Shown here: one piece after another, positions 26,678 through 35,141 of the stretch
How positions within the stretch are numbered: the stretch's first letter is position 1
How the letters are laid out: each line of letters begins with the position of its first letter
Assembly (NCBI RefSeq): GCF_001708935.1
Contig: NZ_MASI01000005.1
Location: 1-64,000 of the forward strand
From: Methyloligella halotolerans
Lineage (GTDB): Bacteria > Pseudomonadota > Alphaproteobacteria > Rhizobiales > Methyloligellaceae
DNA length: 64,000 nt
Direction: 5' to 3'
Notes under the pieces: generated by a model
Told to the model about the DNA's origin: nothing
Seen by the model: the letters and a program-made list of their open reading frames with translations, nothing else
Database searches by the model: none
Made by a program: the position numbers and the translations under genes

Positions 26678-27802
26678 TCAGTAGCCCGTCTTGAACCGGG
26701 TCCAGCTGCGGGTGATCATCCGAAGGGTCTTCGGATCGCGCGGCAGGTTCGGGAACAGCTTCCCCATCATCTCTTCGGACGGGTAGACGTTCGGGTCGTT
26801 CTTGACGTCGTCCAGAACGTATTCGAGCGAAGCCTTGTTGCCGTTCGGATAGAAATAGGCGTTCGTGATCTTGGCGATCACCTCGGGCTCCATCAGGAAA
26901 TTGAGGAATGCGTAGGCGTTGTCCGGGTGAGGCGCGGTCTTGGGGATCGACAGGAAGTCGAAGAAGACGTCGGTGCCCTCTTTCGGCACGGCGTAATACA
27001 CCTCGACCCCGGTGCCGGCTTCCTGGGCGCGGGCATAGGCGACGCCCGCATCGCCGCTCCAGCCCAGCGCCAGGCAGAGATCGCCGCGCGCCATGTCGTT
27101 GATCATGGAGCTACTTTTGAAGTTGCGGATGTATTTGGAGACGGGCGCGAGAAGCTCGTCGACCTTCTTGAAGTCTTCCGGGTCGGTGGTGAATGGGTCG
27201 AGCCCGAGATAATTGAGGGCGATCGCGACGATCTCCTCCGGCGAGTCGATGATGGAGACACCGCAATCAGCGAATTTCGACACGATCTTCGGATCGAAGA
27301 TCATGGCGAGACTATCGACGGGCGCGTCCTTCATGCGCTCCGAGATCAGCGCCGGGTTGTACATGATGCCCGTGGTGCCCCAGAGATATGGCACGCCGTA
27401 GCGGTTGCCCTTGTCGTGGCGGGCAAGGAACTCCATCACTTTCGGATCGAGATTGTCGAGATTGGTCAGCTTCTTCTTGTCGAGCGGCGCCAGCACCCCG
27501 GCCTTGATGAGACGCCCTGCGGTGAAGGCGGACGGGAAGACGACATCGTAGCCGCTATCCCCGGTGAGGAGCTTCGTTTCCAGGGTCTCAAGAGAATCGA
27601 AGGCGCTGTAGTTCACATCGATCCCGGTCTTCTCCGTGAATTCCTCCAGGACCTCGACGGGCACGTAGTCGGCCCAGGCGGCGATGGTGACGGTCTCATT
27701 AGCCTCGGCGGGCTGCGGGGCGGCCGCCAGCGTCAGCGCCACTACGGCAGCAGCGCAGGCGGCGGCGAGGATGCGGGTAGCGATCTGGAGTCGTTTCACC
27801 AT
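26678..27802 (-). CDS. periplasmic polyamine-binding protein, PotF/PotD-like
   Basis: This 374-residue extracellular solute-binding protein of the spermidine/putrescine class has a signal peptide to about residue 35 (AEA), then ETVTIAAWADYVPVEVLEEF, YDVVFPSAF, YLWGTTGIMYNP, CLALGWSGDA and VFFDFLSIPK. The frame is open 44 codons upstream; ATG 27802 starts the signal peptide. It lies 108 bases upstream of aguA on the same strand, but no ABC permease or ATPase genes are adjacent, so it is an orphan binding protein here. Control by the divergent LysR-type protein is likely. The ligand could be putrescine or agmatine, fitting the aguAB context. Confidence 0.9.
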   Translation of the reverse strand: MVKRLQIATRILAAACAAAVVALTLAAAPQPAEANETVTIAAWADYVPVEVLEEFTEKTGIDVNYSAFDSLETLETKLLTGDSGYDVVFPSAFTAGRLIKAGVLAPLDKKKLTNLDNLDPKVMEFLARHDKGNRYGVPYLWGTTGIMYNPALISERMKDAPVDSLAMIFDPKIVSKFADCGVSIIDSPEEIVAIALNYLGLDPFTTDPEDFKKVDELLAPVSKYIRNFKSSSMINDMARGDLCLALGWSGDAGVAYARAQEAGTGVEVYYAVPKEGTDVFFDFLSIPKTAPHPDNAYAFLNFLMEPEVIAKITNAYFYPNGNKASLEYVLDDVKNDPNVYPSEEMMGKLFPNLPRDPKTLRMITRSWTRFKTGY

Positions 27803-27905
27803 GGCGGTCTCGCTTTCGACGGCTTCGTTGGCTCGGTTGCGGCGCTCCAAGGAGCTGGACACCCCGAATGCTCGCCCGTTCCGCTGCGCTGCACAAAAGA
27901 TGTTT

Positions 27906-27925
27906 TTCGATCCATTCGGATCGAA
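27906..27925. promoter_or_regulatory. operator-like perfect palindrome in divergent promoter
   Basis: The half site TTCGATCC is repeated inverted after four bases. It is 18 bases upstream of the LysR gene ATG and about 104 bases from the PotF-like start, which fits a recognition site for the LysR protein controlling both directions. It lacks the T-N11-A core of classical LysR boxes, so the regulator is inferred from position only. Confidence 0.5.
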
Positions 27926-27942
27926 TAGATTCAACCGACATC

Positions 27943-28908
27943 ATGAGAAAGAACCTGCCTCAACTGGTTGCTCTTCGCGCTTTCGAAGCTGCCGCGCGCC
28001 ACGCAAGCTTCAAACGCGCCGCAGATGAGCTCTGCGTCACGCCCTCCTCCGTCAGCCATCAGGTCAAGAAGCTGGAGGATTGGCTGGGCGTCCCTCTGTT
28101 CCGGCGGTTCAACCGCAAGGTCGTCCTGACCGATGCGGGACGCACCTATTTCTTCACCCTCTCCAAGACCTTCGATGAGATCGCCGAAGTCACCGCCCTA
28201 GTGAGCCGGCAGGCGGTCAAGGCGCCGGACCGGAAGGAGAAGCTGAAGATCTTTGCGAATGCCGGCTTTCTGGAATGCTGGCTGGGACCGCGGCTGGATA
28301 GGGTTCAATCGGTGATGCCCGACGTCCAGCTTGAGCTCGTTCCAGGCCTCGATATCGACGACTACCTGAGAGGCGATGCCGAGATCGCCATTCACTACGG
28401 GCTCGGGTCTTGGCCGGAATACGAGTCCGTTCTCCTGCACACGGCCTACGAATTCCCGGTTTGCAGTCCGCGACTATCGCAGCGTGGACGGCCCCTGAAG
28501 GAGCCGAGGGATCTGGCGGCCTTCAGGCTGCTGCATGAAGGCCATGTAACGCCCTGGCGAGACTGGCTGGCGGAGGCGGGCACCACCCATCCGGGCCTCA
28601 TGGATGGCCCGATCTTCCATTCCACCCAGACCATCTTCAATCAGGTGATGGCCTGCGAAGGCGTGGCGCTCGGCGACGATTTGGTGGCCGCCGATCTGCT
28701 TCATTCCGGTGCGCTGATCAAGCCGATCGGGAAGGTGCGCAAATCCACCCACTCTCTATATGTCCTGCAGCTCAAGCCGGACCGCCCATCCCAATCTGCG
28801 AAAACCTTCAGGACATGGCTCGTGAGCGCTCTGAAAGAGCACGGACGCAACAACGCGATCCTGCAGCGGGACGAGCCTTATTCCGCCCAGCCAGTCCCAG
28901 CCCAATAG
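27943..28908 (+). CDS. LysR-family regulator, GcvA-like
   Basis: This 321-residue regulator has an N-terminal winged helix (LVALRAFEAAARHASFKRAADEL, TPSSVSHQVKKLEDWLGVPLFRR) and a periplasmic-binding-protein-like effector domain. The helix sequence belongs to the GcvA/AmpR branch. ATG 27943 is internal to a longer frame but is the conserved start. It is divergent from the polyamine-binding gene and next to aguAB, so a polyamine-related effector is likely. Confidence 0.9.
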   Translation: MRKNLPQLVALRAFEAAARHASFKRAADELCVTPSSVSHQVKKLEDWLGVPLFRRFNRKVVLTDAGRTYFFTLSKTFDEIAEVTALVSRQAVKAPDRKEKLKIFANAGFLECWLGPRLDRVQSVMPDVQLELVPGLDIDDYLRGDAEIAIHYGLGSWPEYESVLLHTAYEFPVCSPRLSQRGRPLKEPRDLAAFRLLHEGHVTPWRDWLAEAGTTHPGLMDGPIFHSTQTIFNQVMACEGVALGDDLVAADLLHSGALIKPIGKVRKSTHSLYVLQLKPDRPSQSAKTFRTWLVSALKEHGRNNAILQRDEPYSAQPVPAQ

Positions 28909-29066
28909 CCCGAGTTGCACGGGCCCAACACCACTCCCCGACTGCCGGCGGACGGCCATACGCCGAATTCTTTCCCCGCAACGCACTCAACGCTAGTGGG
29001 CACGTTCGTCTGGGGTTAAGACCCAGGGGCTATACCGGCCGGAGGCCACGCGGAGCGCCAAGAAAC

Positions 29067-30260
29067 GTGTTCGATAGCTTCACCACCAGGCTCGTTGTCG
29101 AAGCGGCCTGCCTCATGGGCAGCCTGACGATCTTCAGTTTCTGGCTGAAGGATCGGCATACCTCGGCCCATCTCTGGTGGATCGCGGGCTTCGGCCTGTT
29201 CGGGCTCGGTCTCATTCTAGGCAGCCTGCGGCAGCACCTGCCCGCCCTTTTGAGCTATCCGGTGCCGGGTCTCCTCACCTTGCTCGGCGTCTCGGCATTC
29301 TGGGCCGGATTGCGAGCCTTCGACCGGCGGCCGTTCCCGCTCCTCGCCCTTTTGCCGCCGGCGATCTGGGGACTCGGCCTTCCTCTGGTCTTGTCCAGCT
29401 ATCCCCTGCGCTATGCCCTGTTCAATCTCGCCATCGGGACCGCCACCCTGCTCACCGGAACCGATGTCTGGCGCCAGGCGCCGAAGGGCATCAACCCGCG
29501 CACCTGCATCGGCTTCATCTGCCTCCTGGAAACGGCGATCAGCTATACCCAGGCCGTCGCCCTCATCGCCATGCAGGAGGTCATCGGCGACGGACCGCTC
29601 TTCGGCTGGCTGACCTTCGCCCCTTTCCAGTCAGCGGTGGCGCTGATCGCGCTGGTGATCTTCGGCATCCAATTGATCAGCGAGCGCTCCCAGCAGCGGC
29701 TGCAGCGTCTCGCCATGAGCGACGAGCTCACCAATGTGCTCAACCGGCGAGGCTTCTTCGAGCTCGGGCAGCAGGCCCTGCGCGGACAATCCGACAACGC
29801 CGGAGACAGCTCCGTCATCGTCTTCGACATCGACCGCTTCAAATCGATCAACGACACCTACGGCCACGCAGCCGGCGACCAGGTGATCGCGACCTTCGCC
29901 AAACGTGCGGCACGGCTGTTGCGGCCGGACGACATCTTCGGCCGCATCGGGGGCGAGGAGTTCGCCCTGCTCCTGCCCGGCACCCCGTCGGACGTCGCCG
30001 CTTCCGTCGCCGAACGGATCCGCCTGGCGATCTCCGAAGAGCCCATAACAGGCGAGGGCTATACGGTCTCGGTTACCACCAGCGCGGGCCTGACCAGCGC
30101 GCCCAACAGCCACGCCCATCTCGACCGCCTCATGGCGACGGCGGACGCGGCCCTGTACGAGGCGAAGCGCTTGGGACGCAATCGGATCAAGTCCCTCGAC
30201 TCGCTCCCCTCCGGCCTCCGCCACCTGACGCCGATCGCCCGGGTGCCGCACAAGGCTTAA
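29067..30260 (+). CDS. membrane diguanylate cyclase (GGDEF)
   Basis: This 397-residue protein makes cyclic di-GMP from GTP. About six hydrophobic segments (nucleotides 29090-29700) form a membrane sensor of unknown ligand. The GGDEF domain follows: DELTNVLNRRGF, VIVFDIDRFKSINDTYGH, and the active-site GGEEF. An RxxD inhibitory site (RPDD) lies five residues before it, so product inhibition is expected. No EAL domain. The open frame reaches back into the LysR gene; GTG 29067 is the best start before the first membrane segment. It converges with the zinc receptor gene, eight bases apart. Confidence 0.9.
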   Translation: MFDSFTTRLVVEAACLMGSLTIFSFWLKDRHTSAHLWWIAGFGLFGLGLILGSLRQHLPALLSYPVPGLLTLLGVSAFWAGLRAFDRRPFPLLALLPPAIWGLGLPLVLSSYPLRYALFNLAIGTATLLTGTDVWRQAPKGINPRTCIGFICLLETAISYTQAVALIAMQEVIGDGPLFGWLTFAPFQSAVALIALVIFGIQLISERSQQRLQRLAMSDELTNVLNRRGFFELGQQALRGQSDNAGDSSVIVFDIDRFKSINDTYGHAAGDQVIATFAKRAARLLRPDDIFGRIGGEEFALLLPGTPSDVAASVAERIRLAISEEPITGEGYTVSVTTSAGLTSAPNSHAHLDRLMATADAALYEAKRLGRNRIKSLDSLPSGLRHLTPIARVPHKA

Positions 30261-30268
30261 GGTCTGGC

Positions 30269-32590
30269 CTAGAACGCCGCCTTCGCGAACAGCCTGAAGC
30301 TCCGCCCCGGCAGCAGCACCTCGTCTGCCTTGAACGAGGCCGCGTTGCGGATCTCGTCATCGAGCAGGTTGTCCGCCGCGATGCCGAGCGTCAGGCTCTC
30401 GCCGAACCGGCTTTGGCCCAGCGCCCCCGACCAGCTCAGCGAAGCATTGAGCAGATCGTAGGCGGGCGTCTCGAATTCGTTCGCCCCGACCTCGTCCTGC
30501 GCAAAGGCATGCAGCAGGGTGACCCGCGCGAGCCAATGGTCATCCTGCCAGTAGAAGCCGCCCCCCAGACGATGGGGCGGTATCCGCGGCACATACGTCC
30601 CGTCTGCGAATTTGGCATACACGAAATCGTACCGTCCGGTCACGCCGAAGATGCCGCCGGCAATCTCGGTGACATCATAGGCGCCCTGCAGCTCCGCACC
30701 CGTGAAGGTCGCATCCTGCTGGCCGATGATTACCTGATCGAATTCGCCGTCCTTGATGCCGCAGCTTTCGAATTTCTCGTTGCAGGTGATCCCCGTCAAC
30801 TGCTCGAAGATGAAGCCGTCGAAATCGGTGTGATAGGCGCTGGCGTCGAAGCGGAACCTGCCCGCATTGCGCTCGATGCCGACTTCGATGCTCTTGGCGG
30901 TCTCGACATCCAGATCGGGATCGCCGATATCGAACGTTCCCGAGGCGTGATGCGATCCCTTTGAGAACAGCTCCGCAGCCGTCGGCGCCCGCTCCGAATA
31001 TTCCGCATCGGCGCGAAGAACCATGGCCTTCGGCAGGTCCCGCTCCAGCCCGATGCTGGCACTGAATGGCGTGAAGTCGCGCCCCGCGGCGATCGTGGGA
31101 ATCTCGTCCGGCGGCGGCAGCAGATCGGCCGGGACTTCCGGCGCATAGCCGTCCACCTGCCGATGCTCCAGCCGCGCGGCGCCCTGCAGCCGCAGGGTGT
31201 CCGAAAGCTCCAGTTCCTCGAACAGATAGGCCGCCACATCCCGGGTCGTGTTGGGTGCAAGGAATTCCGCAGCCTCGCCCTCGGTCTGCAGGTCGTTGTG
31301 GCTCCAGCTGAAGCCGAGCAGCCCGTTCACCGGGCCAAGGCCCGTGGCCACCGTGCGCTGCTGGAATTCCGTACGAGCCTCCCAGGTCTTCTGGGCGAAG
31401 GTGCCATGGACAACCTCTTCCCCGTGGTCGTGCTCTTCGGCATGTTCTTCATGCTCGTCGTGATGCTCGCCAACTTCGTGCTCATGCTCCTCCTCATGAG
31501 CGTGGTCATGCTCCTGGCCGATCTCATCGTGATGATAATCTGAATAGCCGAGCCAGAAGCGGACCTCGGAGACGGGCCCGCCGAGGGGGCGGTAGGCGCC
31601 GCGATTGGTCCAGCGCACCTGCTCCATATCGATATGGATGCCGAGCTCGGCCTCCTCACCGCCAGGAATGCCGTAATCGCTGGCAAAGCGGCTGACAGAC
31701 GTGCCGATGAAGCCCCGGTCGAAGAAAAGCGTCGCCCCCGCCGACTGGCCCTCCGTCTCCACGAAGCTGTTGTCCTGGGTCCCGAGCGGCGTCTCGTAGT
31801 CTTCCGCGTTGCGCCCATAGGCATCGACATGGACGGCGACATTGCCGGTGCGATTCTCGAACTGCACCGCGCCGTCGAAGCCGTCGTCGACCGTCGTGCC
31901 GGCGCCCTGGGCCTCCAAACGGGTCGTGCCGGGCGCAATGTCGACCGGGATACGGCCGCTGACGGCGTTCACGACCCCGCCCACGGAGCCCGAACTGTAA
32001 CGCAGACTCTCAGGTCCGCGAATGATCTCCACCCGGTTCGCCGCCAGCGGATCGATCGGCACGGCATGATCGCCGCCCAAAGCCGAGACATCGCCGATAC
32101 CGAGCCCGTTTTCCTGGATGTCGACCCGATGGCCGTCGAGACCGCGCAGGACAGGCCGGCTCGCACCAGGCGCAAACGTGCTGGAGGTCGCACCGGGCTT
32201 GTCGAAGAAGAGATCGCCGAAGCTCTGGGCAGGGCTACGCTCGATCTCCGCCGGCGTCACGGCATCGATGGGCGGTTGGACTGCGCTGTTCTGAGCTGGG
32301 CTCGGTGTGAAAGGCGCTACCGGTGCGGCCACCGGGACCGCCTCGACTTGCGCCGGACCTGCGCTGGGCGCAGGCGTGGGTCGTGCCCGGACAGGCGCTC
32401 GCGCCTCTGACGGCGCCTCAACCGTGATGGGCGGAAGTTCGACGCCGCCCTCGTCTTCCTGGATGACCTCGACCGGCGGCATCTCCGCCTCAGCGTCCGA
32501 AGCGTCTTGCGCCCAGACGGGCGTGACGCTCGAAACACCCATAAGAAGTGCAGCCGCCGGCAACGCCGGCCTGCCGATCCATCCCCACAT
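30269..32590 (-). CDS. ZnuD-type TonB-dependent zinc receptor with His-rich loop
   Basis: This 773-residue outer-membrane receptor has a signal peptide to VWA and a TonB-box-like VELPPITVEA. The plug (RPVLRGLDGHRVDIQENGLG, RVEIIRGPESLRYSSGSVGGVVNAV) and a barrel ending in AKAAF follow. The loop encoded at about 31420-31545 has 13 His and many Asp/Glu within 40 residues, the mark of ZnuD-type zinc receptors. The Cys pair (CNEKFESC) in another loop also matches that family. ATG 32590 follows GGGGGG; a frame 35 codons longer would run over the promoter. Two Zur-like boxes lie 23 and 50 bases upstream. Zinc uptake from low-zinc media, energised by TonB, is the inferred role. Confidence 0.9.
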   Translation of the reverse strand: MWGWIGRPALPAAALLMGVSSVTPVWAQDASDAEAEMPPVEVIQEDEGGVELPPITVEAPSEARAPVRARPTPAPSAGPAQVEAVPVAAPVAPFTPSPAQNSAVQPPIDAVTPAEIERSPAQSFGDLFFDKPGATSSTFAPGASRPVLRGLDGHRVDIQENGLGIGDVSALGGDHAVPIDPLAANRVEIIRGPESLRYSSGSVGGVVNAVSGRIPVDIAPGTTRLEAQGAGTTVDDGFDGAVQFENRTGNVAVHVDAYGRNAEDYETPLGTQDNSFVETEGQSAGATLFFDRGFIGTSVSRFASDYGIPGGEEAELGIHIDMEQVRWTNRGAYRPLGGPVSEVRFWLGYSDYHHDEIGQEHDHAHEEEHEHEVGEHHDEHEEHAEEHDHGEEVVHGTFAQKTWEARTEFQQRTVATGLGPVNGLLGFSWSHNDLQTEGEAAEFLAPNTTRDVAAYLFEELELSDTLRLQGAARLEHRQVDGYAPEVPADLLPPPDEIPTIAAGRDFTPFSASIGLERDLPKAMVLRADAEYSERAPTAAELFSKGSHHASGTFDIGDPDLDVETAKSIEVGIERNAGRFRFDASAYHTDFDGFIFEQLTGITCNEKFESCGIKDGEFDQVIIGQQDATFTGAELQGAYDVTEIAGGIFGVTGRYDFVYAKFADGTYVPRIPPHRLGGGFYWQDDHWLARVTLLHAFAQDEVGANEFETPAYDLLNASLSWSGALGQSRFGESLTLGIAADNLLDDEIRNAASFKADEVLLPGRSFRLFAKAAF

Positions 32591-32612
32591 ACGAACCCCC
32601 CAAATACCGAAT

Positions 32613-32625
32613 GTTATATCGTATC
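32613..32625. promoter_or_regulatory. Zur-like box 1 of zinc receptor
   Basis: GTTATATCGTATC, one base different from box 2, starts 23 bases upstream of the receptor ATG. The Zur core known from gammaproteobacteria is GTTATAnTATAAC. Overlap with the expected promoter would give repression when zinc is plentiful. Confidence 0.5.
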
Positions 32626-32639
32626 GGCGTATGGGTAAC

Positions 32640-32652
32640 GTTATATCGTAAC
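32640..32652. promoter_or_regulatory. Zur-like box 2 of zinc receptor
   Basis: GTTATATCGTAAC is a dyad with GTTA and TAAC arms. It matches the Zur core GTTATAnTATAAC at all but two positions and lies 27 bases from box 1 in the same orientation. Nearly the same 13-mer occurs upstream of the pirin gene. Confidence 0.55.
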
Positions 32653-32695
32653 ACTTGCAAGATGGATCGGCGGCAGGTGGACAACCGGAGGGCAC

Positions 32696-32738
32696 GAAAA
32701 AGGCCGGACCCGTCCACTCAGGGGCAGATCCGGCCTTT
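32696..32738 (-). terminator. rho-independent terminator after pirin gene
   Basis: A ten-base perfect stem (AAAGGCCGGA with its complement) has a 20-base loop and a run of five T when read on the minus strand. It lies 54 bases after the pirin stop codon and separates that gene from the zinc receptor promoter. Confidence 0.8.
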
Positions 32739-32791
32739 GCTGTCTCGGCTATTTATGCCTGGTGTTCGATGCCTTCGGTTCGGCTGAGGCT

Positions 32792-33496
32792 CTACGGCGT
32801 CATGTCGAAGAACAGGAACTCCGCCTCGTCGGACGTCGCGGTCACCGTAATCTCCCCTTCCGTGTCAAAGGCGACGCCATCGCCGGGATAGAGCTGCTCG
32901 CCGTTCACCTGCACGGTTCCGCGGGCGAGTTGCAGCCAGCCACGCCGGCCTTCCGCCAAATTTCGGCTCAGGCTCTCACCTTCTGCAAGAAGGCTCGCAT
33001 AAAGGTCGACATCCTGCCGGATGGTGAGCGAACCGTCCCGCCCATCCCGGGACCCGACCAAGCTCCAGCGTCCCCGCTTCTCCTCATCAGAAAAGCGCTT
33101 CTGCTCGTAGCCAGGCTCCAGCCCGTCCCGCTCCGGCATAATCCAGATCTGCAGGAAATGGACGGGATCCGTGTCGGAGGCGTTGAACTCGCTATGGCGA
33201 ATCCCCGTACCGGCCGACATGCGCTGAACGTCGCCGGCTTGGATCCTGGAGCCCGTGCCGAGACTGTCCTCATGCGCCAGCGCGCCGGAAAGGACATAGG
33301 TCACGATCTCCATATCCGAATGGGGATGGGCCGGAAATCCGCCACCGGGCGCCACGCGGTCTTCGTTGATCACGCGCAAGGGCCCGAACCCCATATGCTT
33401 GGGATCGTAATACTGTCCGAATGAGAAGCTGTGACGGCTATCCAACCAGCCGAACTGAGCGCGCCCGCGCTCTTCGGCACGTCGTAGAGTCAGCAT
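32792..33496 (-). CDS. pirin-family (YhaK-like) bicupin
   Basis: This 234-residue bicupin starts MLTLRRAEERGRAQFGWLDSRHSFSF, the YhaK-type pirin start. The metal-binding cupin motif is visible as GFPAHPHSDMEIVTYVLSGALAHEDSLG, with HxH and a later Glu/His, followed by VQRMSAGTGIRHSEFN. Pirins bind iron and some cleave quercetin; others act as redox sensors. ATG 33496 has AGGAG upstream. A Zur-like 13-mer lies 52 bases upstream, which is unusual for this family. The preceding gene encodes a zinc enzyme (carbonic anhydrase). Confidence 0.9.
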   Translation of the reverse strand: MLTLRRAEERGRAQFGWLDSRHSFSFGQYYDPKHMGFGPLRVINEDRVAPGGGFPAHPHSDMEIVTYVLSGALAHEDSLGTGSRIQAGDVQRMSAGTGIRHSEFNASDTDPVHFLQIWIMPERDGLEPGYEQKRFSDEEKRGRWSLVGSRDGRDGSLTIRQDVDLYASLLAEGESLSRNLAEGRRGWLQLARGTVQVNGEQLYPGDGVAFDTEGEITVTATSDEAEFLFFDMTP

Positions 33497-33547
33497 GTCG
33501 GGATCTCCTGACTATGCCGGGGAAAATCCCCGCGCATCTTGGAGTGC

Positions 33548-33560
33548 GTTATATTGTAAC
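33548..33560. promoter_or_regulatory. Zur-like box upstream of pirin
   Basis: GTTATATTGTAAC differs from the Zur core GTTATAnTATAAC at one position and from zinc-receptor box 2 at one position. It is nested in a wider inverted repeat (GTGCGTT and AACGCAC). It lies 52-64 bases upstream of the pirin ATG and downstream of the carbonic anhydrase stop. Confidence 0.55.
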
Positions 33561-33623
33561 AACGCACCCCGAATCCAAGAGCTGCGACATCTGATACCGA
33601 CGAGTAGGGCGAGCCTCTCCGCC

Positions 33624-34373
33624 CTAGGCCGTGCCGGAGATCAGCTCCACCTTGCCGGTCTCGAGCTTGTAGACCCCGCCTACGACCTTGAGCTTCCCGG
33701 CTCCAACGGCCTCGTCGAGGATGGGGCTCGAGGTTTTCAGCTTCTCCACGTTGAGCCGCACGTTGTCCTCGATGGACCGCTCGAGCAGATTGTCGTGGCC
33801 TTGGGCGGAAGCCTGCTTCACCGCGGGCGTCAGCGCTTCGACCAGAGCCGGCAGATGGCCGGGCAGCGTTTCGTCGTCTTCGATGGAAGAGATGGTCGAG
33901 GCGACAGCGCCGCACGCGTCGTGACCGAGCACGAGGATGAGCGGCGTGTTCAGGACCGCGGTCGCGAACTCGAAGCTTGCGAGGTTGTCGGGCGTCACGA
34001 AGTTGCCCGCCACGCGGCAGACGAAGAGATCGCCGCGAGACGTATCGAAGGCCAGCTCCGGGGCGATGCGGGAATCGGCACAGCTCAGCACGCCCGCGAA
34101 GGGGTTCTGGCCGCTCACGAGGGCCGGACGCTCCGCTACGAAATCGTGGGGCTTGGCCTCGCCTTTGATGTATCGCTCGTTGCCCGCCATCAGCCGCTCT
34201 AGGGCCGCGTCAGGCTCCATTACGTTCTGCGGACGCGGTGGTGCGGCCTCCTCGGCCTTTGCCGCGAACGGCATGGCAAGCGCCGCTGCCGCACCCAACC
34301 CGAACGTCAGCGCCGTACGGCGATCGACGCTCATGGATTTGCGGGCTATCGCACCGCAATGCTTTTCACACAT
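33624..34373 (-). CDS. periplasmic beta-carbonic anhydrase (Tat-exported)
   Basis: This 249-residue zinc enzyme converts CO2 and water to bicarbonate. Zinc ligands and dyad are visible: SCADSR, then RVAGNFVTPDN, and VLGHDACGAV. The N-terminus contains DRRTALTFGLGAAAALAMPFA, a twin-arginine signal ending at AKA, so the folded enzyme is exported. ATG 34373 has GAGGAGG nine bases upstream; ATG 34334 directly before the twin arginine is the alternative. Being zinc-dependent, it fits the zinc-related surroundings, but I see no Zur-like box in its own promoter region. Confidence 0.92.
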   Translation of the reverse strand: MCEKHCGAIARKSMSVDRRTALTFGLGAAAALAMPFAAKAEEAAPPRPQNVMEPDAALERLMAGNERYIKGEAKPHDFVAERPALVSGQNPFAGVLSCADSRIAPELAFDTSRGDLFVCRVAGNFVTPDNLASFEFATAVLNTPLILVLGHDACGAVASTISSIEDDETLPGHLPALVEALTPAVKQASAQGHDNLLERSIEDNVRLNVEKLKTSSPILDEAVGAGKLKVVGGVYKLETGKVELISGTA

Positions 34374-34521
34374 GGCCTGGCTCCTCCTCAGACAACTTGG
34401 ACGAGAAACCATAGCCCCCGGCACTCAAATGCCGCTGCATATCGAGAAAGCGCGGTTAAGCCCCGTTTAAGGCGCTCTTCAAATGGGACGGCACCGAACC
34501 GGTCGGCGAGACGCGGCAGGC

Positions 34522-35025
34522 TTAGCGGAGCGCCTGCGCCTGGTCCGGAGTGAGCACGATGACCCCGTCCTCGTCGGATACGACGATATCGCCGGGCCTG
34601 AAATCGACGCCCGCGAAGTTCAGCGGGATATCGAGCGTGCCTTCGCCGCGCCGAACCGATTTCCGCGGAATCGAACCCAGCGCCTTCAGGCCGATATCAA
34701 TCTCGGCGACGGCGCAGACATCGCGCACGAAACCGAACAGAAAAATCGCCGCCCAGCCGTTCCTCGCAGCCTCTCCGGCCACCAGGTCGCCCATCACCGC
34801 GCAGCGATTGCTTCCGCCCGCATCGACGACGAGGACGCGCCCCTCGCCCGGCGTCGCCACCTGTTCCTTGATGCGCGAGTTGTCCTCGAAACACTTCACG
34901 GTCGCGATCGCGCCGGAAAACCGGCGCCTGGCGCCGAAATCCCGGAAGATCGGCCATGGCACCCGAACCTCGTCCAGAAACCGGTCATAGATGTCGCAAG
35001 TGGATGGAAAGCGATTGTCGCTCAT
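34522..35025 (-). CDS. rraA: RraA-family protein (RNase E inhibitor / HMG aldolase fold)
   Basis: This 167-residue protein has the RraA pattern: VDAGGSNRCAVMGDLVAGEAA, GFVRDVCAVAEIDIGLKALG, KSVRRGEG and FAGVDFRPGDIVVSDEDGVIVL. E. coli RraA (161 residues) binds RNase E and lowers its activity; close relatives are 4-hydroxy-4-methyl-2-oxoglutarate aldolases that use the same GxxRD residues. The length and KSVRRGEG favour RraA, but the two cannot be separated with certainty. ATG 35025 with GGGAG upstream. Divergent from the copper ATPase gene. Confidence 0.82.
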   Translation of the reverse strand: MSDNRFPSTCDIYDRFLDEVRVPWPIFRDFGARRRFSGAIATVKCFEDNSRIKEQVATPGEGRVLVVDAGGSNRCAVMGDLVAGEAARNGWAAIFLFGFVRDVCAVAEIDIGLKALGSIPRKSVRRGEGTLDIPLNFAGVDFRPGDIVVSDEDGVIVLTPDQAQALR

Positions 35026-35141
35026 GATGCTCCCGTCTTTGGTGCCGCGGATGGTGGGGACTATATAGACCACCAGACGCCGTCGCGCCGAACATGTCTT
35101 CCGCGCCGTCTCATCGCAATCGTCAGGAGAAGGATCAGCCG

